From: CAVXSP01 sp963764505
Lineage (GTDB): Bacteria > Acidobacteriota > Vicinamibacteria > Vicinamibacterales > SCN-69-37
NCBI GenBank assembly: GCA_963764505.1
Contig: CAVXSP010000001.1
Span: 1,116,001 to 1,180,000, forward strand
Length of the DNA: 64,000 nt
Direction: 5' to 3'
Shown here piece by piece: positions 54,718-63,978 of this stretch. The number at the start of each line of letters is the position of its first letter. Position 1 is the first letter of the stretch. The notes beneath the pieces are model-generated. The model was not told the origin of the DNA, did not search any database, and saw nothing but the letters and a program-made list of their open reading frames with translations. The translations under genes were made by a program, and so were the position numbers.

Positions 54718-55893
54718 GTGACAAAGAGGACATGTCAGTGGACCGCGTCCGCGCTGGCCGTCGCCGGCGCGGTGGTCGTGAGCGGGTTCACCGCGCACGC
54801 CAAGAACCGCAGGCACCACGGAGAAGGACGTCTGGGAGCGATCTTCGTGATCGCGATGGAGAACCACAACTGGACGCAGCCGGCCGGCCAGACGAGCCCG
54901 CAGCCGATCTCCATGAATGCCAATGCTCCATTCATCAACGGTCTCGTCAACGGCACGTCGGGCATCAGCGATCAGGTCTCGTACGCAACCAATTACGTCA
55001 ACTCCGGCGTGGGCATTCATCCATCCGAGCCGAACTACATCTGGGCGGAAGCGGGCACGAACTTCGGCGTGTTCAACGACAGCGACCCGTGCGGGAGCGG
55101 CAACCAGCAGGACACGAATCAGCACCTCACGGCGTTCCTGATGAAGAAACGCATCTCGTGGAAGTCGTACCAGGAGGACACCGACATCGACTACTCGAAC
55201 AACCAGGTCCTGCCGACGTCCGGGTGGACCGTGCCGCTCGTCAGCCGCAGCGGCAGGTTCAGTGTCGCCGGCGCGTTCAACCTCTACGACTACTCGAACC
55301 AGTACAACTACGCCGCCAAGCACAACCCGATGGTCTTCTTCAACGACACGGCCGGCGGCTGCGATACGAGTACCTCGAACCCGATGCGGCTCCGCTACGC
55401 GCCGCTGCAGCAGCTCGCGTTCGACCTGCAGAACGACGATGTGGCCGACTACAACTGGATTTCGCCGAACCAGTACAACGATCAGCACTCGGCGCTCACG
55501 AACGGCTACGGCGGCCCGGCCGGAACCCCCAACACCGGCCAGGCCAGCGAGATCGCCGCGGGAGACAACTTCCTGGCCCGTGTCGTGCCCTTGATCATGG
55601 CCTCTGACGCGTACAACGACCACGGCGCCATCCTGCTGTGGTGGGATGAGAGCGAGGGCGGCGACGACCCCGGGCACACGCTGCCGTTCCTCGTCATCTC
55701 GAAGGACGCCCACCCGAACGTGGACGGTCTGCCGTACAAGAGCACCGTGGAGTACTCGCACTCGTCGACGCTCCGCACGATGCAGGAAGTCTTCGACGTC
55801 GATCCGGACAACGGCTTCCCGTTCCTGGGCGACGCGGTGGTCGCGACCGATCTGAGGGCGCTCTTCAAACCGGGAGTGGTGAAACAGCGGTAG
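54718..55893 (+). CDS. Secreted phosphoesterase (PF04185 phospholipase C/acid phosphatase-type)
   Basis: 391 residues: signal peptide (ALAVAGAVVVSGFTAHA), then IFVIAMENHNWTQ, the opening of the phosphoesterase family with its Glu-Asn metal pair, YNWISPNQYNDQHS and LLWWDESEGGDDPGHTLPFLVIS with the second metal-site acids. It cleaves phosphate or phospho-head groups outside the cytoplasm. GTG 54718 has GAGGAGG 7 nt upstream. A hairpin terminator follows the gene. Confidence 0.82.
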   Translation: MTKRTCQWTASALAVAGAVVVSGFTAHAKNRRHHGEGRLGAIFVIAMENHNWTQPAGQTSPQPISMNANAPFINGLVNGTSGISDQVSYATNYVNSGVGIHPSEPNYIWAEAGTNFGVFNDSDPCGSGNQQDTNQHLTAFLMKKRISWKSYQEDTDIDYSNNQVLPTSGWTVPLVSRSGRFSVAGAFNLYDYSNQYNYAAKHNPMVFFNDTAGGCDTSTSNPMRLRYAPLQQLAFDLQNDDVADYNWISPNQYNDQHSALTNGYGGPAGTPNTGQASEIAAGDNFLARVVPLIMASDAYNDHGAILLWWDESEGGDDPGHTLPFLVISKDAHPNVDGLPYKSTVEYSHSSTLRTMQEVFDVDPDNGFPFLGDAVVATDLRALFKPGVVKQR

Positions 55894-55941
55894 AAGCCGC
55901 GCCACGCGAGACACAGGGGCCAGGTACGACCGGTACGGCGG

Positions 55942-55971
55942 ACGGGCGGCGCGCTCGATCGCGCCGCCCGT
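55942..55971. terminator. Hairpin terminator after the phosphoesterase gene
   Basis: ACGGGCGGCGCG pairs with CGCGCCGCCCGT over a CTCGAT loop, 12 bp; a T-rich but not pure tail follows. It lies between convergent genes and closely resembles the ahcY terminator stem, and is likewise preceded by GGTACG repeats. Confidence 0.6.
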
Positions 55972-56028
55972 TCCGTGTTCCGCGCGCGGAGCGGGCCCGC
56001 CGCCGCGCATTGAGCACGCGCGCTCCGG

Positions 56029-56826
56029 TCAGACCAGAATCTCGCCTCGCAGCACCGTGACGGCCTGGCCCGAGATCCGCACCCGCTCGCCGTCCAGCCG
56101 CAGCCGCAAGACGCCGCCCCGCGCGGAGAGCTGCCGCGCGACGAGATCGGGTCGGCCGAGACGCCGGCTCCAGAACGGCGTCAGACAGCAGTGTGCGGAT
56201 CCGGTCACGGGGTCTTCGTCGATGCCGGATCCGGGTGCGAAGAAGCGCGAGACGAAGTCCGTGCCGGGCGCCCCGGATGCGCTGGTGATCATGACGCCGC
56301 GAACCGGCAGCGCGGCGAGCCGGTGGTAATCCGGCTTCGCGTCGCGCACGGCCTCCTCGTTGGCCACTTCGACCAGATAATCGAAGCGGCTCTTGCCGAC
56401 ATAGACCGGTGCGACACCAAGCGCATCGCGCAGGCCGGCGGGCGGATCGGCAGCCGTCTCGGGCGTGGCGGGGAAGTCCAACTCGATCCAGCCGTCCTCC
56501 GCCTGGCGCGCGATCAAACCGCCGCTTTTCGTGTGGAACGCGGCTTCATGGCCAGGCGCGAGCTGGCCGCTCTCCCACAGCGCGTGCGCGCTGGCCAGGG
56601 TCGCATGGCCGCACAGGTCGACCTCCGTGGCCGGGGTGAACCATCGGAGATCGAAGCTGCCGTCCGGCCGCCGGTGGAGGAACGCGGTTTCGGAAAGGTT
56701 CATCTCGGACGCAACGCGCTGCATCCAGGCCTCTTCGCGCGGCGTGGTGAGCACGACGACGGCCGCCGGGTTGCCGGTGAACGGCTCGGCGGCGAAGGCG
56801 TCGACCTGGACGAAGCGGACGTGCAC
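56029..56826 (-). CDS. PhzF-family isomerase
   Basis: 265 residues: FVQVDAFAAEPFTGNPAAVV opening, catalytic Glu46 in SEMNLSETAFL, WFTPATEVDLCGHATLASAH and FFAPGSGIDEDPVTGSAH, all hallmarks of PhzF proteins. Family members isomerise phenazine precursors or related ring compounds; no phenazine genes are nearby, so the substrate is open. GTG 56826 is favoured by TATTGT 6 nt upstream; an open frame continues to 56931 without a better start. Confidence 0.85.
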   Translation of the reverse strand: MHVRFVQVDAFAAEPFTGNPAAVVVLTTPREEAWMQRVASEMNLSETAFLHRRPDGSFDLRWFTPATEVDLCGHATLASAHALWESGQLAPGHEAAFHTKSGGLIARQAEDGWIELDFPATPETAADPPAGLRDALGVAPVYVGKSRFDYLVEVANEEAVRDAKPDYHRLAALPVRGVMITSASGAPGTDFVSRFFAPGSGIDEDPVTGSAHCCLTPFWSRRLGRPDLVARQLSARGGVLRLRLDGERVRISGQAVTVLRGEILV

Positions 56827-56832
56827 GCCCCC

Positions 56833-56838
56833 ACAATA
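56833..56838 (-). promoter_or_regulatory. Putative -10 element TATTGT of the PhzF-family gene
   Basis: Minus-strand TATTGT exactly 6 nt from GTG 56826, a leaderless arrangement. Confidence 0.35.
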
Positions 56839-56929
56839 GATCAGACGTCCGCGCCGGTGGAGCGCAGACTTCGCCACCGGACGGCTCGTCGTATGTATGA
56901 TCGATGAAGGTCGTCGGCGAGTCCGATCC

Positions 56930-58769
56930 ATGACGCATCACGCTGCGCTCGAGGCTGGAGCCGGGCCCGTCCCGGTGGCCAGTGCCGCCGGCCACGGCCC
57001 GCGTGTGACTCTCGGACGGCTGGTCCCGGCGGGGTTCGTCCTGATGGCCGGGCTCATCGTGGTCGCGCTGATCTCGGGCCTGATCGATCTGCACCGGGTG
57101 TACGGGACGAGCGCGGCGCTGACGCACACCTACGCCGTCGAAGCCGAGCTGGACCAGCTGCTGGCGACCCTCGTCGAAGCCGAGACGAGCGAGCGTGGGT
57201 TCGTCATCACGGGCTCCCGGGAGTACCTCGAGCCGTACAACGACGCCCTCGGCCGGCTCGCCAGGGACATGGCGGGTCTGCACGTGCTCACCGCGGACAG
57301 CCCGGCGCAGCAGCAGGATCTCAGCCGGCTGGCCGCGCTGGTGGACGTCAAGCGCGCGGAGCTGGACGAAGTCATCGGGGCGCGAAGCGCGTCGGACCTC
57401 TCGGCCGCGCAGGCCGTCGTCGAAACCAATGCGGGCAAGCGCACGATGGATGCCATGCGCGCGATTGTCGATCGCATGGGGGCGCGCGAAGAGGCCCTGT
57501 CGAACACCTGGACCGCCCGCGCCGAGCGGAGCTATCGGGTTGCACGGGTCACCGAGGCCGTCACGTCCATGGTGGCGCTGCTGGGCATCGCTGCGCTCTT
57601 CGTGCTCACGCGGCGACTCGGCACCGAGCGGCGGCTGGCACTGCAGTCGGCGGAGCGTCTTCGCGTGACGCTCGAAAGCATCGGCGAGGCGGTCATCGCC
57701 ACCGACGACCGCGACCGGATCACGCATATCAACGCGACCGCTCAGATGCTCACCGGACGATCGGCCGAGGACGCGAGAGGCGCACCCCTGCAGGACGTGT
57801 TCGTGGTCGGCGGCGGCCGCCAGTCGAGCGCGTCGGGCGCCGCGTCGGCGCGCGACGTCGCGACCGCGGCGGCCGGGCCGAACGCAACGCTCGTGGCCCG
57901 CGACGGCCGGGAGGTGCCGATCGACGCCAGCGCGGCGCCGATCAGGCGCGAGGACGGCCGCACGGCGGGGCTGATTCTGGTCTTCCGGGACGTCACCGAG
58001 CGGCGGCGGATTCGAGCAGGAGCGGGAGCGCGCGAAGGCCGAGCTGGAGTCGGCCCTGCGCGCGCGCGAGGATTTCCTGGCGGTGGCCTCGCACGAGCTG
58101 CGCAATCCGGTGCACTCGATCCAGCTGCATCTCGCTGGTCTGCTCCACGCGCTCGACCGCAGTCCCGATGCGCTCTCCGGTGGCGTGCTCCGGGAGCGGC
58201 TCGAGCGGATGCACGTGCAGGTCGGCCGTCTCGCCCGCCTGCTCAGCAACCTGCTCGACGTCTCGCGCATCGACGGCGGCTCGCTCGTGATGGACCCCGA
58301 GGACCTGGCGCTCCAGGACGCGGTGCGCAGCGCGCTCGACCAGTTCCGCGTCGAGCTCGAGCCGGGCCAGGTGACCGTGCGCGCCGCATCCTCGCCGGTG
58401 GTCGGCCGATGGGATCGCGTCCGCCTCGAACAGGTGATTGCGAACCTGCTCTCGAACGCGATCAAGTACGGCAGGGGGCAGCCCATCGAGATCCGCCTGA
58501 CCGCCGAGGACGGCACCGCGTGCCTGTCGGTCGTCGATCGGGGGATTGGCATCCCGGAGATGGAGCAGAAGCGGCTGTTCGGCCGGTTCGAGCGCGCCGT
58601 GTCGGGCCGGCAGTATGCCGGGTTCGGGCTGGGCCTGTGGATTACGCGCCAGATCGTCGAAGCCATGGGCGGCGCCATCGCCGTCGAGAGCCGGCCGGGC
58701 CAGGGATCGACGTTTTCGGTCCTGCTGCCGGTGGCGCGTGCGCCGCGCGGGACTTCGTCCCGGACGTAG
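56930..58769 (+). CDS. CHASE3-PAS sensor histidine kinase, interrupted by a one-base insertion
   Basis: In order: membrane helix (PAGFVLMAGLIVVALISGLID), CHASE3-like extracellular helical domain (LVEAETSERGFVITGSREYLEPY), second helix (MVALLGIAALFVLTRRLG), PAS domain (LRVTLESIGEAVIATDDRDRITHIN), HisKA with FLAVASHELRNPVHSIQLHL, and HATPase (NLLSNAIKYG, VDRGIGIP, GLGLWITRQIVEAMGG). An extra A at 58010 breaks the frame between PAS and HisKA: without it VTERRR continues into FEQERERAKAELESALRARED. The full kinase would be about 612 residues. ATG 56930 used; ATG 56897 possible. No response regulator is next to it. Confidence 0.82.
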
Positions 58770-58894
58770 CCGGGCGCGGTTGCGTTCCGCCCTATTTGGG
58801 GCGACCATAGGCTTCTCGCGGGCTCTCCGGAGCGCCGCCGGCCAGCGGCCGGCTCGCGTGCCGACCGCGGAACGACTCCCCTGGAGACACTCAC

Positions 58895-59758
58895 ATGGAC
58901 GCGACCGCCAAGCCGCAGACGCCCGACGCGGCCCACGCATGGGAAGAGTTCGTCGTCGCCCAGGTCTATCCCGAGCCCGGGACGAAGGCCCGCTCCGAGT
59001 ACCGGAACTACGATTCCCCGGCGCGCGAGTCCGTCCGACGCTTCTACGAGGAGAATCACCGGCACCAGACCGTTGCCTTCGTGGACGCGAAGCGGGCGGA
59101 GTACCTCCCGCTGGCGCGGCGCCGCATGAGCGTGTTCGAGGCGCTCGACTACCTGAACACGCTCGTCGACGACTCCGACCCCGACATCGAGCTCGATCAG
59201 CTTCAGCACCTGCTGCAGACGTCGGAGGCGATACGCGCCGACGGGCACGAGGACTGGTTCGTGCTCGTCGGGCTGCTGCACGATCTCGGCAAGGTGCTGT
59301 GCCTCTACGGCGAGCCGCAATGGGCCGTGGTCGGCGACACCTTCCCCGTGGGCTGCCGCTTCAGCGATCGCGTCGTGTATCACGAGTTCTTCTCGGAGAA
59401 TCCGGATGCCCGAGACGCGCGCTACAACACGAAGGTGGGCGTCTACGACGAGCACTGCGGCCTGGACCGTGTACGCATGTCCTGGGGGCATGACGAGTAC
59501 CTGTGCCACGTGATGAAGCCGTATCTTCCCGAGCCCGCGTTGTACATGATTCGGTATCACTCGTTCTACGCGTGGCACCGCGAGGGCGAGTACGACTGGC
59601 TCTGCAACGCGCGCGATCGGGAGATGCTGCCGTGGGTCCAGAAGTTCAATCCGTACGACCTGTACTCGAAATCGCCCACGCCGCCGCGCTGGGCCGAGCT
59701 GCGGCCCTTCTACGCAGACCTGATTGCCAAGTACCTGCCGGAGCAGTTGGCCTTCTGA
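58895..59758 (+). CDS. Inositol oxygenase (MIOX)
   Basis: 287 residues, the full length of the animal and plant enzyme, which turns myo-inositol and O2 into D-glucuronate at a di-iron site. All six iron ligands can be placed: His105 (LQHLLQTSEAIR), His129-Asp130 (LLHDLGK), His199 (SWGHDEYL), His222 (RYHSFYAWH) and Asp255 (NPYDLYSK). KVGVYDEHCGLD and the RNYD start also match. MIOX is mainly eukaryotic and known in few bacteria. ATG 58895 has GGAG 9 nt upstream. Next gene begins 8 nt after its stop, so they may share an mRNA, though the neighbour is a peptidase. Confidence 0.9.
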   Translation: MDATAKPQTPDAAHAWEEFVVAQVYPEPGTKARSEYRNYDSPARESVRRFYEENHRHQTVAFVDAKRAEYLPLARRRMSVFEALDYLNTLVDDSDPDIELDQLQHLLQTSEAIRADGHEDWFVLVGLLHDLGKVLCLYGEPQWAVVGDTFPVGCRFSDRVVYHEFFSENPDARDARYNTKVGVYDEHCGLDRVRMSWGHDEYLCHVMKPYLPEPALYMIRYHSFYAWHREGEYDWLCNARDREMLPWVQKFNPYDLYSKSPTPPRWAELRPFYADLIAKYLPEQLAF

Positions 59759-59765
59759 GCCGGAC

Positions 59766-61979
59766 GTGGCGCCGACCCCTCGTGTTCGGCGGCGCCGGCG
59801 GCGAGCCGGAGCGCTGGCAGCCGTCGCGGGCGCTTCGGCCGTGGCCGCGCTCGTCACGCTGATGAGCTGCCGGCAGACCACGAGCGCGCCGCGACTGTCC
59901 TATCCGCCCACCAGGAAAGGCGACGTGGTCGACGACTACGGCGGGACGAAGGTGCCCGACCCGTACCGCTGGATGGAGGACCTGGACGCCAAAGAGGTCG
60001 CCGCGTGGGTCTCCGCTCAGAACCGGCTCACGTTCGGATACCTGGACGAGCTTCCGATCCGCGATCAGTTCAAGCAGCGCATCACGGAGCTCTGGAACTT
60101 TCCGAAGGTGACCGTTCCCGTCGAGGAAGGCGGGCGCTACTTCTATCAGAGGAACACGGGTCTGCAGCGGCAGGCGCCTCTGTTCGTTCGCGACGGCCTC
60201 ACCTCCGAGCCGAGGCTCGTGATCGATCCGAACGTGCTCTCGCCCGACGGATCGACGTCGCTGGCCGAATGGCGGCCGTCGCCCGACGGCCGACTTGTCG
60301 TCTACGGGCTCTCCGAGGGAGGCGCGGACTGGCAGACGCTGCACCTGCGCGACGTGGACAGCGGCCGCGACCTTCCGGATCTCGTGGAGTGGATGCGCTT
60401 CTCGGATCTGTCGTGGACGAAGGACTCGAAGGGGTTCTTCTACTCGCGGTATCCGCAGCCGCCGAAGGGCAAGGTGCTCGAGGCCGCCCTCGCGGACCAG
60501 GCGCTGTACTACCACCACGTCGGGACGCCGCAGTCGCAGGACCGGCTGATCTACGCGCGGAAGGATCTGCCGACCTGGTTCGTCGGCGGCAGCGTAACCG
60601 AAGACGGCCGGTACCTGCTCGTGACTCTGGCGAAGGGCTCGGACAACAACAACCGCCTCTACGCGGCCGCGCTCGGCAATCCGATGAAGCCGGACGTCGG
60701 CGCCGCCATCGGGCCCGTCGTCGAGGACGACGACGCGGAGTTCCAGCCGGTGGGGAACAGCGGGTCGGTGCTGTTCGTGCGCACGGATCGGGCGACGCCG
60801 AACCGTAAGGTGCTGGCGATCGATCTGGCCCGCCCGGAGCCGGCCGGATGGAGGACGGTCGTGCCCGAGCGCCGCGAGGCCGTCGAGGACGTCGCGCTGA
60901 TTGGCGGGCGCCTGGTCGTGCAGTACCTCGCGGACGTGCAGAGTCGCCTGTCCCTGTTCGGTCTCGACGGATCGCCGCAGGGTGAGATCCCGCTGCCCGG
61001 CACCGGCAGCGTCGGCGGGCTGAGCGGCCGCGAGGACGCGCCGGCGATCTTCTACGCCTTCACCTCTCCCCTGTTCCCGACGACGGTGTTCCACTTCGAG
61101 CCGGCCCGACACGAGAGCACGCCGTTCGAGGCCCCGGCGGTGCCGATCGACGCCTCGCAGTACGAGACGCGCGCGCTGTTCGCCACGTCGAGGGACGGCA
61201 CGCGCGTGCCGCTCTTCCTGACGGCGCGCAAGGACCTGGCGCGCGACGGCAGCCATCCCACGATGCTCTACGGCTACGGCGGGTTCTCGATCAGCACGCT
61301 GCCGGCGTACCGGCCCGACGTGCCGGCGTGGCTCGAGCAGGGCGGCATCTGGGTCACGGCCAACATGCGCGGCGGCGCCGAGTACGGCGAGGCGTGGCAC
61401 AAGGCGGGCATCCTCGAGAAGAAGCAGAACGTCTTCGACGATTTCATCGCCGTCGCGGAGTACCTCGTCCAGGAGAAGTACACCTCGCCGGCGAAGCTCG
61501 GCATCATGGGCGGATCGAACGGCGGCCTGCTCGTGGCCGCGGTGGAGGAGCAGCGCCCCGACCTGTTCGCCGTGGCGCTGCCGGCGGCCGGCGTCCTGGA
61601 CATGCTGCGGTACGACAAGTTCACGGGCGGCCACGCGTGGGTGACCGAGTACGGCTCGGCGTCGGATCCGAAGCAGTTCCCGTTCCTCGTCGAGTACTCG
61701 CCCGTGCAGAACGTGAAGCCCGGGACCTGCTATCCGGCAACGCTCGTCACGACGGCGGACCACGACGATCGCGTCGTGCCCAGTCATTCCTTCAAGTTCA
61801 CCGCGGCTCTGCAGGCCGGTCAGGGTTGCAGCCGGCCGATTCTGATCCGTGTCGAGACGCAGGCCTCGCACGGGTACCGGCCGACGGACAAGCGGATCGC
61901 CGAGCTCGCGGACGAATGGGCGTTCGCGGCCGCCCAGACGCACATGGACGTGCACGCCACCGGGAGGAAGGGCTCATGA
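59766..61979 (+). CDS. Prolyl oligopeptidase (S9A), lipoprotein-type N-terminus
   Basis: 737 residues: basic N-terminus and hydrophobic stretch ending in LVTLMSC, a lipobox-like signal, then YPPTRKGDVVDDYGGTKVPDPYRWMED, a seven-bladed propeller and the hydrolase domain with Ser584 in GGSNGG, the Asp in DHDDRV (665-670) and His702 in ASHG. It cuts short proline-containing peptides. GTG 59766 is 8 nt after the inositol oxygenase stop. Its own stop overlaps the SGNH hydrolase start (ATGA), so those two are coupled. Confidence 0.9.
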   Translation: MAPTPRVRRRRRRAGALAAVAGASAVAALVTLMSCRQTTSAPRLSYPPTRKGDVVDDYGGTKVPDPYRWMEDLDAKEVAAWVSAQNRLTFGYLDELPIRDQFKQRITELWNFPKVTVPVEEGGRYFYQRNTGLQRQAPLFVRDGLTSEPRLVIDPNVLSPDGSTSLAEWRPSPDGRLVVYGLSEGGADWQTLHLRDVDSGRDLPDLVEWMRFSDLSWTKDSKGFFYSRYPQPPKGKVLEAALADQALYYHHVGTPQSQDRLIYARKDLPTWFVGGSVTEDGRYLLVTLAKGSDNNNRLYAAALGNPMKPDVGAAIGPVVEDDDAEFQPVGNSGSVLFVRTDRATPNRKVLAIDLARPEPAGWRTVVPERREAVEDVALIGGRLVVQYLADVQSRLSLFGLDGSPQGEIPLPGTGSVGGLSGREDAPAIFYAFTSPLFPTTVFHFEPARHESTPFEAPAVPIDASQYETRALFATSRDGTRVPLFLTARKDLARDGSHPTMLYGYGGFSISTLPAYRPDVPAWLEQGGIWVTANMRGGAEYGEAWHKAGILEKKQNVFDDFIAVAEYLVQEKYTSPAKLGIMGGSNGGLLVAAVEEQRPDLFAVALPAAGVLDMLRYDKFTGGHAWVTEYGSASDPKQFPFLVEYSPVQNVKPGTCYPATLVTTADHDDRVVPSHSFKFTAALQAGQGCSRPILIRVETQASHGYRPTDKRIAELADEWAFAAAQTHMDVHATGRKGS

Positions 61980-62716
61980 AGAGACCGCTCATTCGCAGTC
62001 TGGCCGTCGGCGTCGGTGTGCTGCTCTGCGCCGGATCGGCTCCCGTCCGCGCGTCGAGTCCCTCCGGCGCAGCGAACCGTACCGCTCGGTTCGCCGTGCA
62101 GGCTGTGGCGCCGGCCAAGGCGGAGGATCGGTGGGAGCCGGCCATCCGCACGTTCGAGGCGCAGGACAAGATCGGCGCGCCGCCGCAGCACGGCGTCGTC
62201 TTCGTTGGCAGCTCGAGCATCGTGCGATGGGACGTGGCGAAGGCGTTCCCCGAGCTCGGGGCGTCGGCGATCAACCGCGGGTTCGGCGGCTCGGTGATGA
62301 GCGACGTCGTCCGCTACGCCTCGCGCATCGTGATTCCGTATCGGCCAAGGGCGGTCGTGCTCTACGAGGGCGACAACGACCTGGTGACGACCGACACGCC
62401 GGCGGACATCGCGGCGCAGTTCACGACGTTCGTCGACGAGGTCCACGGCGCCGTGCCCGAGGCCCGCATCATCGTGATCGGCGTCAAGCCAAGCCTCCAG
62501 CGCTGGGCGCAGATCGACAAGGGGCGGGCGGTCAATGCCCTCATGCGCAAGGAGTGCGAGGCGCGGCCGTATCTGACCTACGTCGACGTGGAACGGCCGA
62601 TGCTCGGCGCCGACGGCAAGCCGCGGCCGGAGCTGTACGTCGCGGACGGCCTCCACATGACGCCGGAGGGCTATCGGATCTGGAACGCGGCGATTCGGCC
62701 GCTCGTGGTGGAGTAG
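61976..62716 (+). CDS. Secreted SGNH/GDSL-type hydrolase
   Basis: 246 residues: signal peptide (SLAVGVGVLLCAGSAPVRAS), then block I VVFVGSSSIVRWD (catalytic Ser), block II INRGFGGSVMSDVV, block III YEGDNDL and block V DGLHMTPEGY (Asp-His). An esterase or lipase of unknown substrate; such proteins deacetylate glycans or lipids. Coupled to the prolyl oligopeptidase by a 4-nt overlap, with GGGAGGAAG before the ATG. Confidence 0.87.
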   Translation: MKRPLIRSLAVGVGVLLCAGSAPVRASSPSGAANRTARFAVQAVAPAKAEDRWEPAIRTFEAQDKIGAPPQHGVVFVGSSSIVRWDVAKAFPELGASAINRGFGGSVMSDVVRYASRIVIPYRPRAVVLYEGDNDLVTTDTPADIAAQFTTFVDEVHGAVPEARIIVIGVKPSLQRWAQIDKGRAVNALMRKECEARPYLTYVDVERPMLGADGKPRPELYVADGLHMTPEGYRIWNAAIRPLVVE

Positions 62717-62744
62717 CCGGCGCCCTCAGATTCTATCGGACGAC

Positions 62745-62777
62745 CGGCGGGCACCCCTCGTGCCGGGATGCCCGCCG
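62745..62777. terminator. Bidirectional hairpin between convergent genes
   Basis: CGGCGGGCA (62745-62753) pairs with TGCCCGCCG (62769-62777), 9 bp, loop of 15. It lies between the SGNH hydrolase stop and the metallophosphatase stop. No T run, so the role as terminator is probable rather than certain. Confidence 0.5.
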
Positions 62778-62784
62778 TCTGTGA

Positions 62785-63978
62785 CTACCCGCGCGGCTGG
62801 ATGCGCTCCCAGCGGAAGGGCCCGAAGGTGCTCGGTCCCGCAGGGGCGCTGGTGCCTGGCGTGATGACGAGGCGAAGCCACTCGAACGGCTCGGTGCTGC
62901 CGTGCACCACGACGCGGTGGAAGTTCGGAACGGCGTAGCCCGGGTGGTTCTCCCACGCGTCCGGCGAGAAGTCCGGCGCCGCCGGAATCGAGTTGCAGCC
63001 GACCGTGTCCGTGCCGGTCGATGCCTCGAACACGCAGGGCTGCCCCTTTTCGAGCGGGTTGTCGGATCGGTAGCGGTGCGAATCGCCGTTGAAGAGGAGG
63101 ACGGGCCTGCCGAACGTCAGCGCGTGCGACGCGAGGCTCGCCACGAACGGCTCGTACCCGGAAAGATGGCTGGCCGGCTTGCTGTCGAGATCCCACATGT
63201 CCGCCTGCAGCTGGACCACCACCGCTTCGACGCGGTCGCTCTGCGCCTGCCCGAACGCGGCCTCGAGCCAGTCGAGGTCGGCCTGCGTGCGCTGCGCGAT
63301 TTCGTCGGTCTGCGCCTGGGTTCGGGGAGCGCCGAACCAGTCGTCGGTATCGTTGTTCGAGCCACCTGGCACGTTGATCGTCACGAACAGCACCCTGGAC
63401 TGCTCCCACATCACGTTCTCGACGTAGTTCGCATCGCTCGGATGCGCCCCGTCGTAGGAGAACGCCTGGGTCAGCAGTCGCTTGTGGCGCCCGCCAAGGG
63501 CATATCCCGGATTGACGAAGAAGATCGATCGGATCAGATCGAGATTGGCCGCGGGATTGCCGTTCGCGTAGTCGACGGGGCTGCCGTTCACCACGATGCC
63601 TCCGCCCTCGCCGGACTTGTGGCAATCGGTCCACTCGTTGTCGCCCGGCGTATAGATGACCGGATTCTTGAAGGCCGTCCAGAGATCGAAGATCGTGCGG
63701 TCGTAGACCTCGGTGCAGTACTGCTTGCCCGAGTGGATGTCACCGACGTGGAGGACGAGATCGACCTTCGGGTCCGCGTTGATGGACTGGATGAAGCGCG
63801 GCGTCGCGTCGGTCTGACTCGTGTCCGTCGGCGTCGTCCCGTACGGAGCGTCGCCGTAGACGGCGATCGTCAGGACGTTCTTCGAATCCGGATTGATGGG
63901 GGTGCCGTTCTGCGCGAGCAAACCGACGCCCGCAACGAGCGCGCTGACCGAAACTACGGAAACGATCCGTCTGTGCAT
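62785..63978 (-). CDS. Secreted metallophosphoesterase (calcineurin-like)
   Basis: 397 residues: signal peptide (VSVSALVAGVGLLAQ), then a calcineurin-like phosphoesterase fold: AVYGDAPYG (first metal Asp), LVLHVGDIHSGKQYC, YTPGDNEWTDCH (GDNEW in place of GDNH) and VLLFNGDSHRYRSD near the C-terminus. It acts on phosphate esters outside the cytoplasm; substrate unknown. GAGGAGA lies 7 nt before ATG 63978, so the gene is complete within the window. Confidence 0.82.
   Translation of the reverse strand: MHRRIVSVVSVSALVAGVGLLAQNGTPINPDSKNVLTIAVYGDAPYGTTPTDTSQTDATPRFIQSINADPKVDLVLHVGDIHSGKQYCTEVYDRTIFDLWTAFKNPVIYTPGDNEWTDCHKSGEGGGIVVNGSPVDYANGNPAANLDLIRSIFFVNPGYALGGRHKRLLTQAFSYDGAHPSDANYVENVMWEQSRVLFVTINVPGGSNNDTDDWFGAPRTQAQTDEIAQRTQADLDWLEAAFGQAQSDRVEAVVVQLQADMWDLDSKPASHLSGYEPFVASLASHALTFGRPVLLFNGDSHRYRSDNPLEKGQPCVFEASTGTDTVGCNSIPAAPDFSPDAWENHPGYAVPNFHRVVVHGSTEPFEWLRLVITPGTSAPAGPSTFGPFRWERIQPRG

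Noticed and set aside
56546..59881. Minus-strand open frame of over 1100 codons opposite the kinase and MIOX
   Set aside because: High-GC antisense shadow with biased composition and no recognisable domain; the plus-strand genes explain the region.
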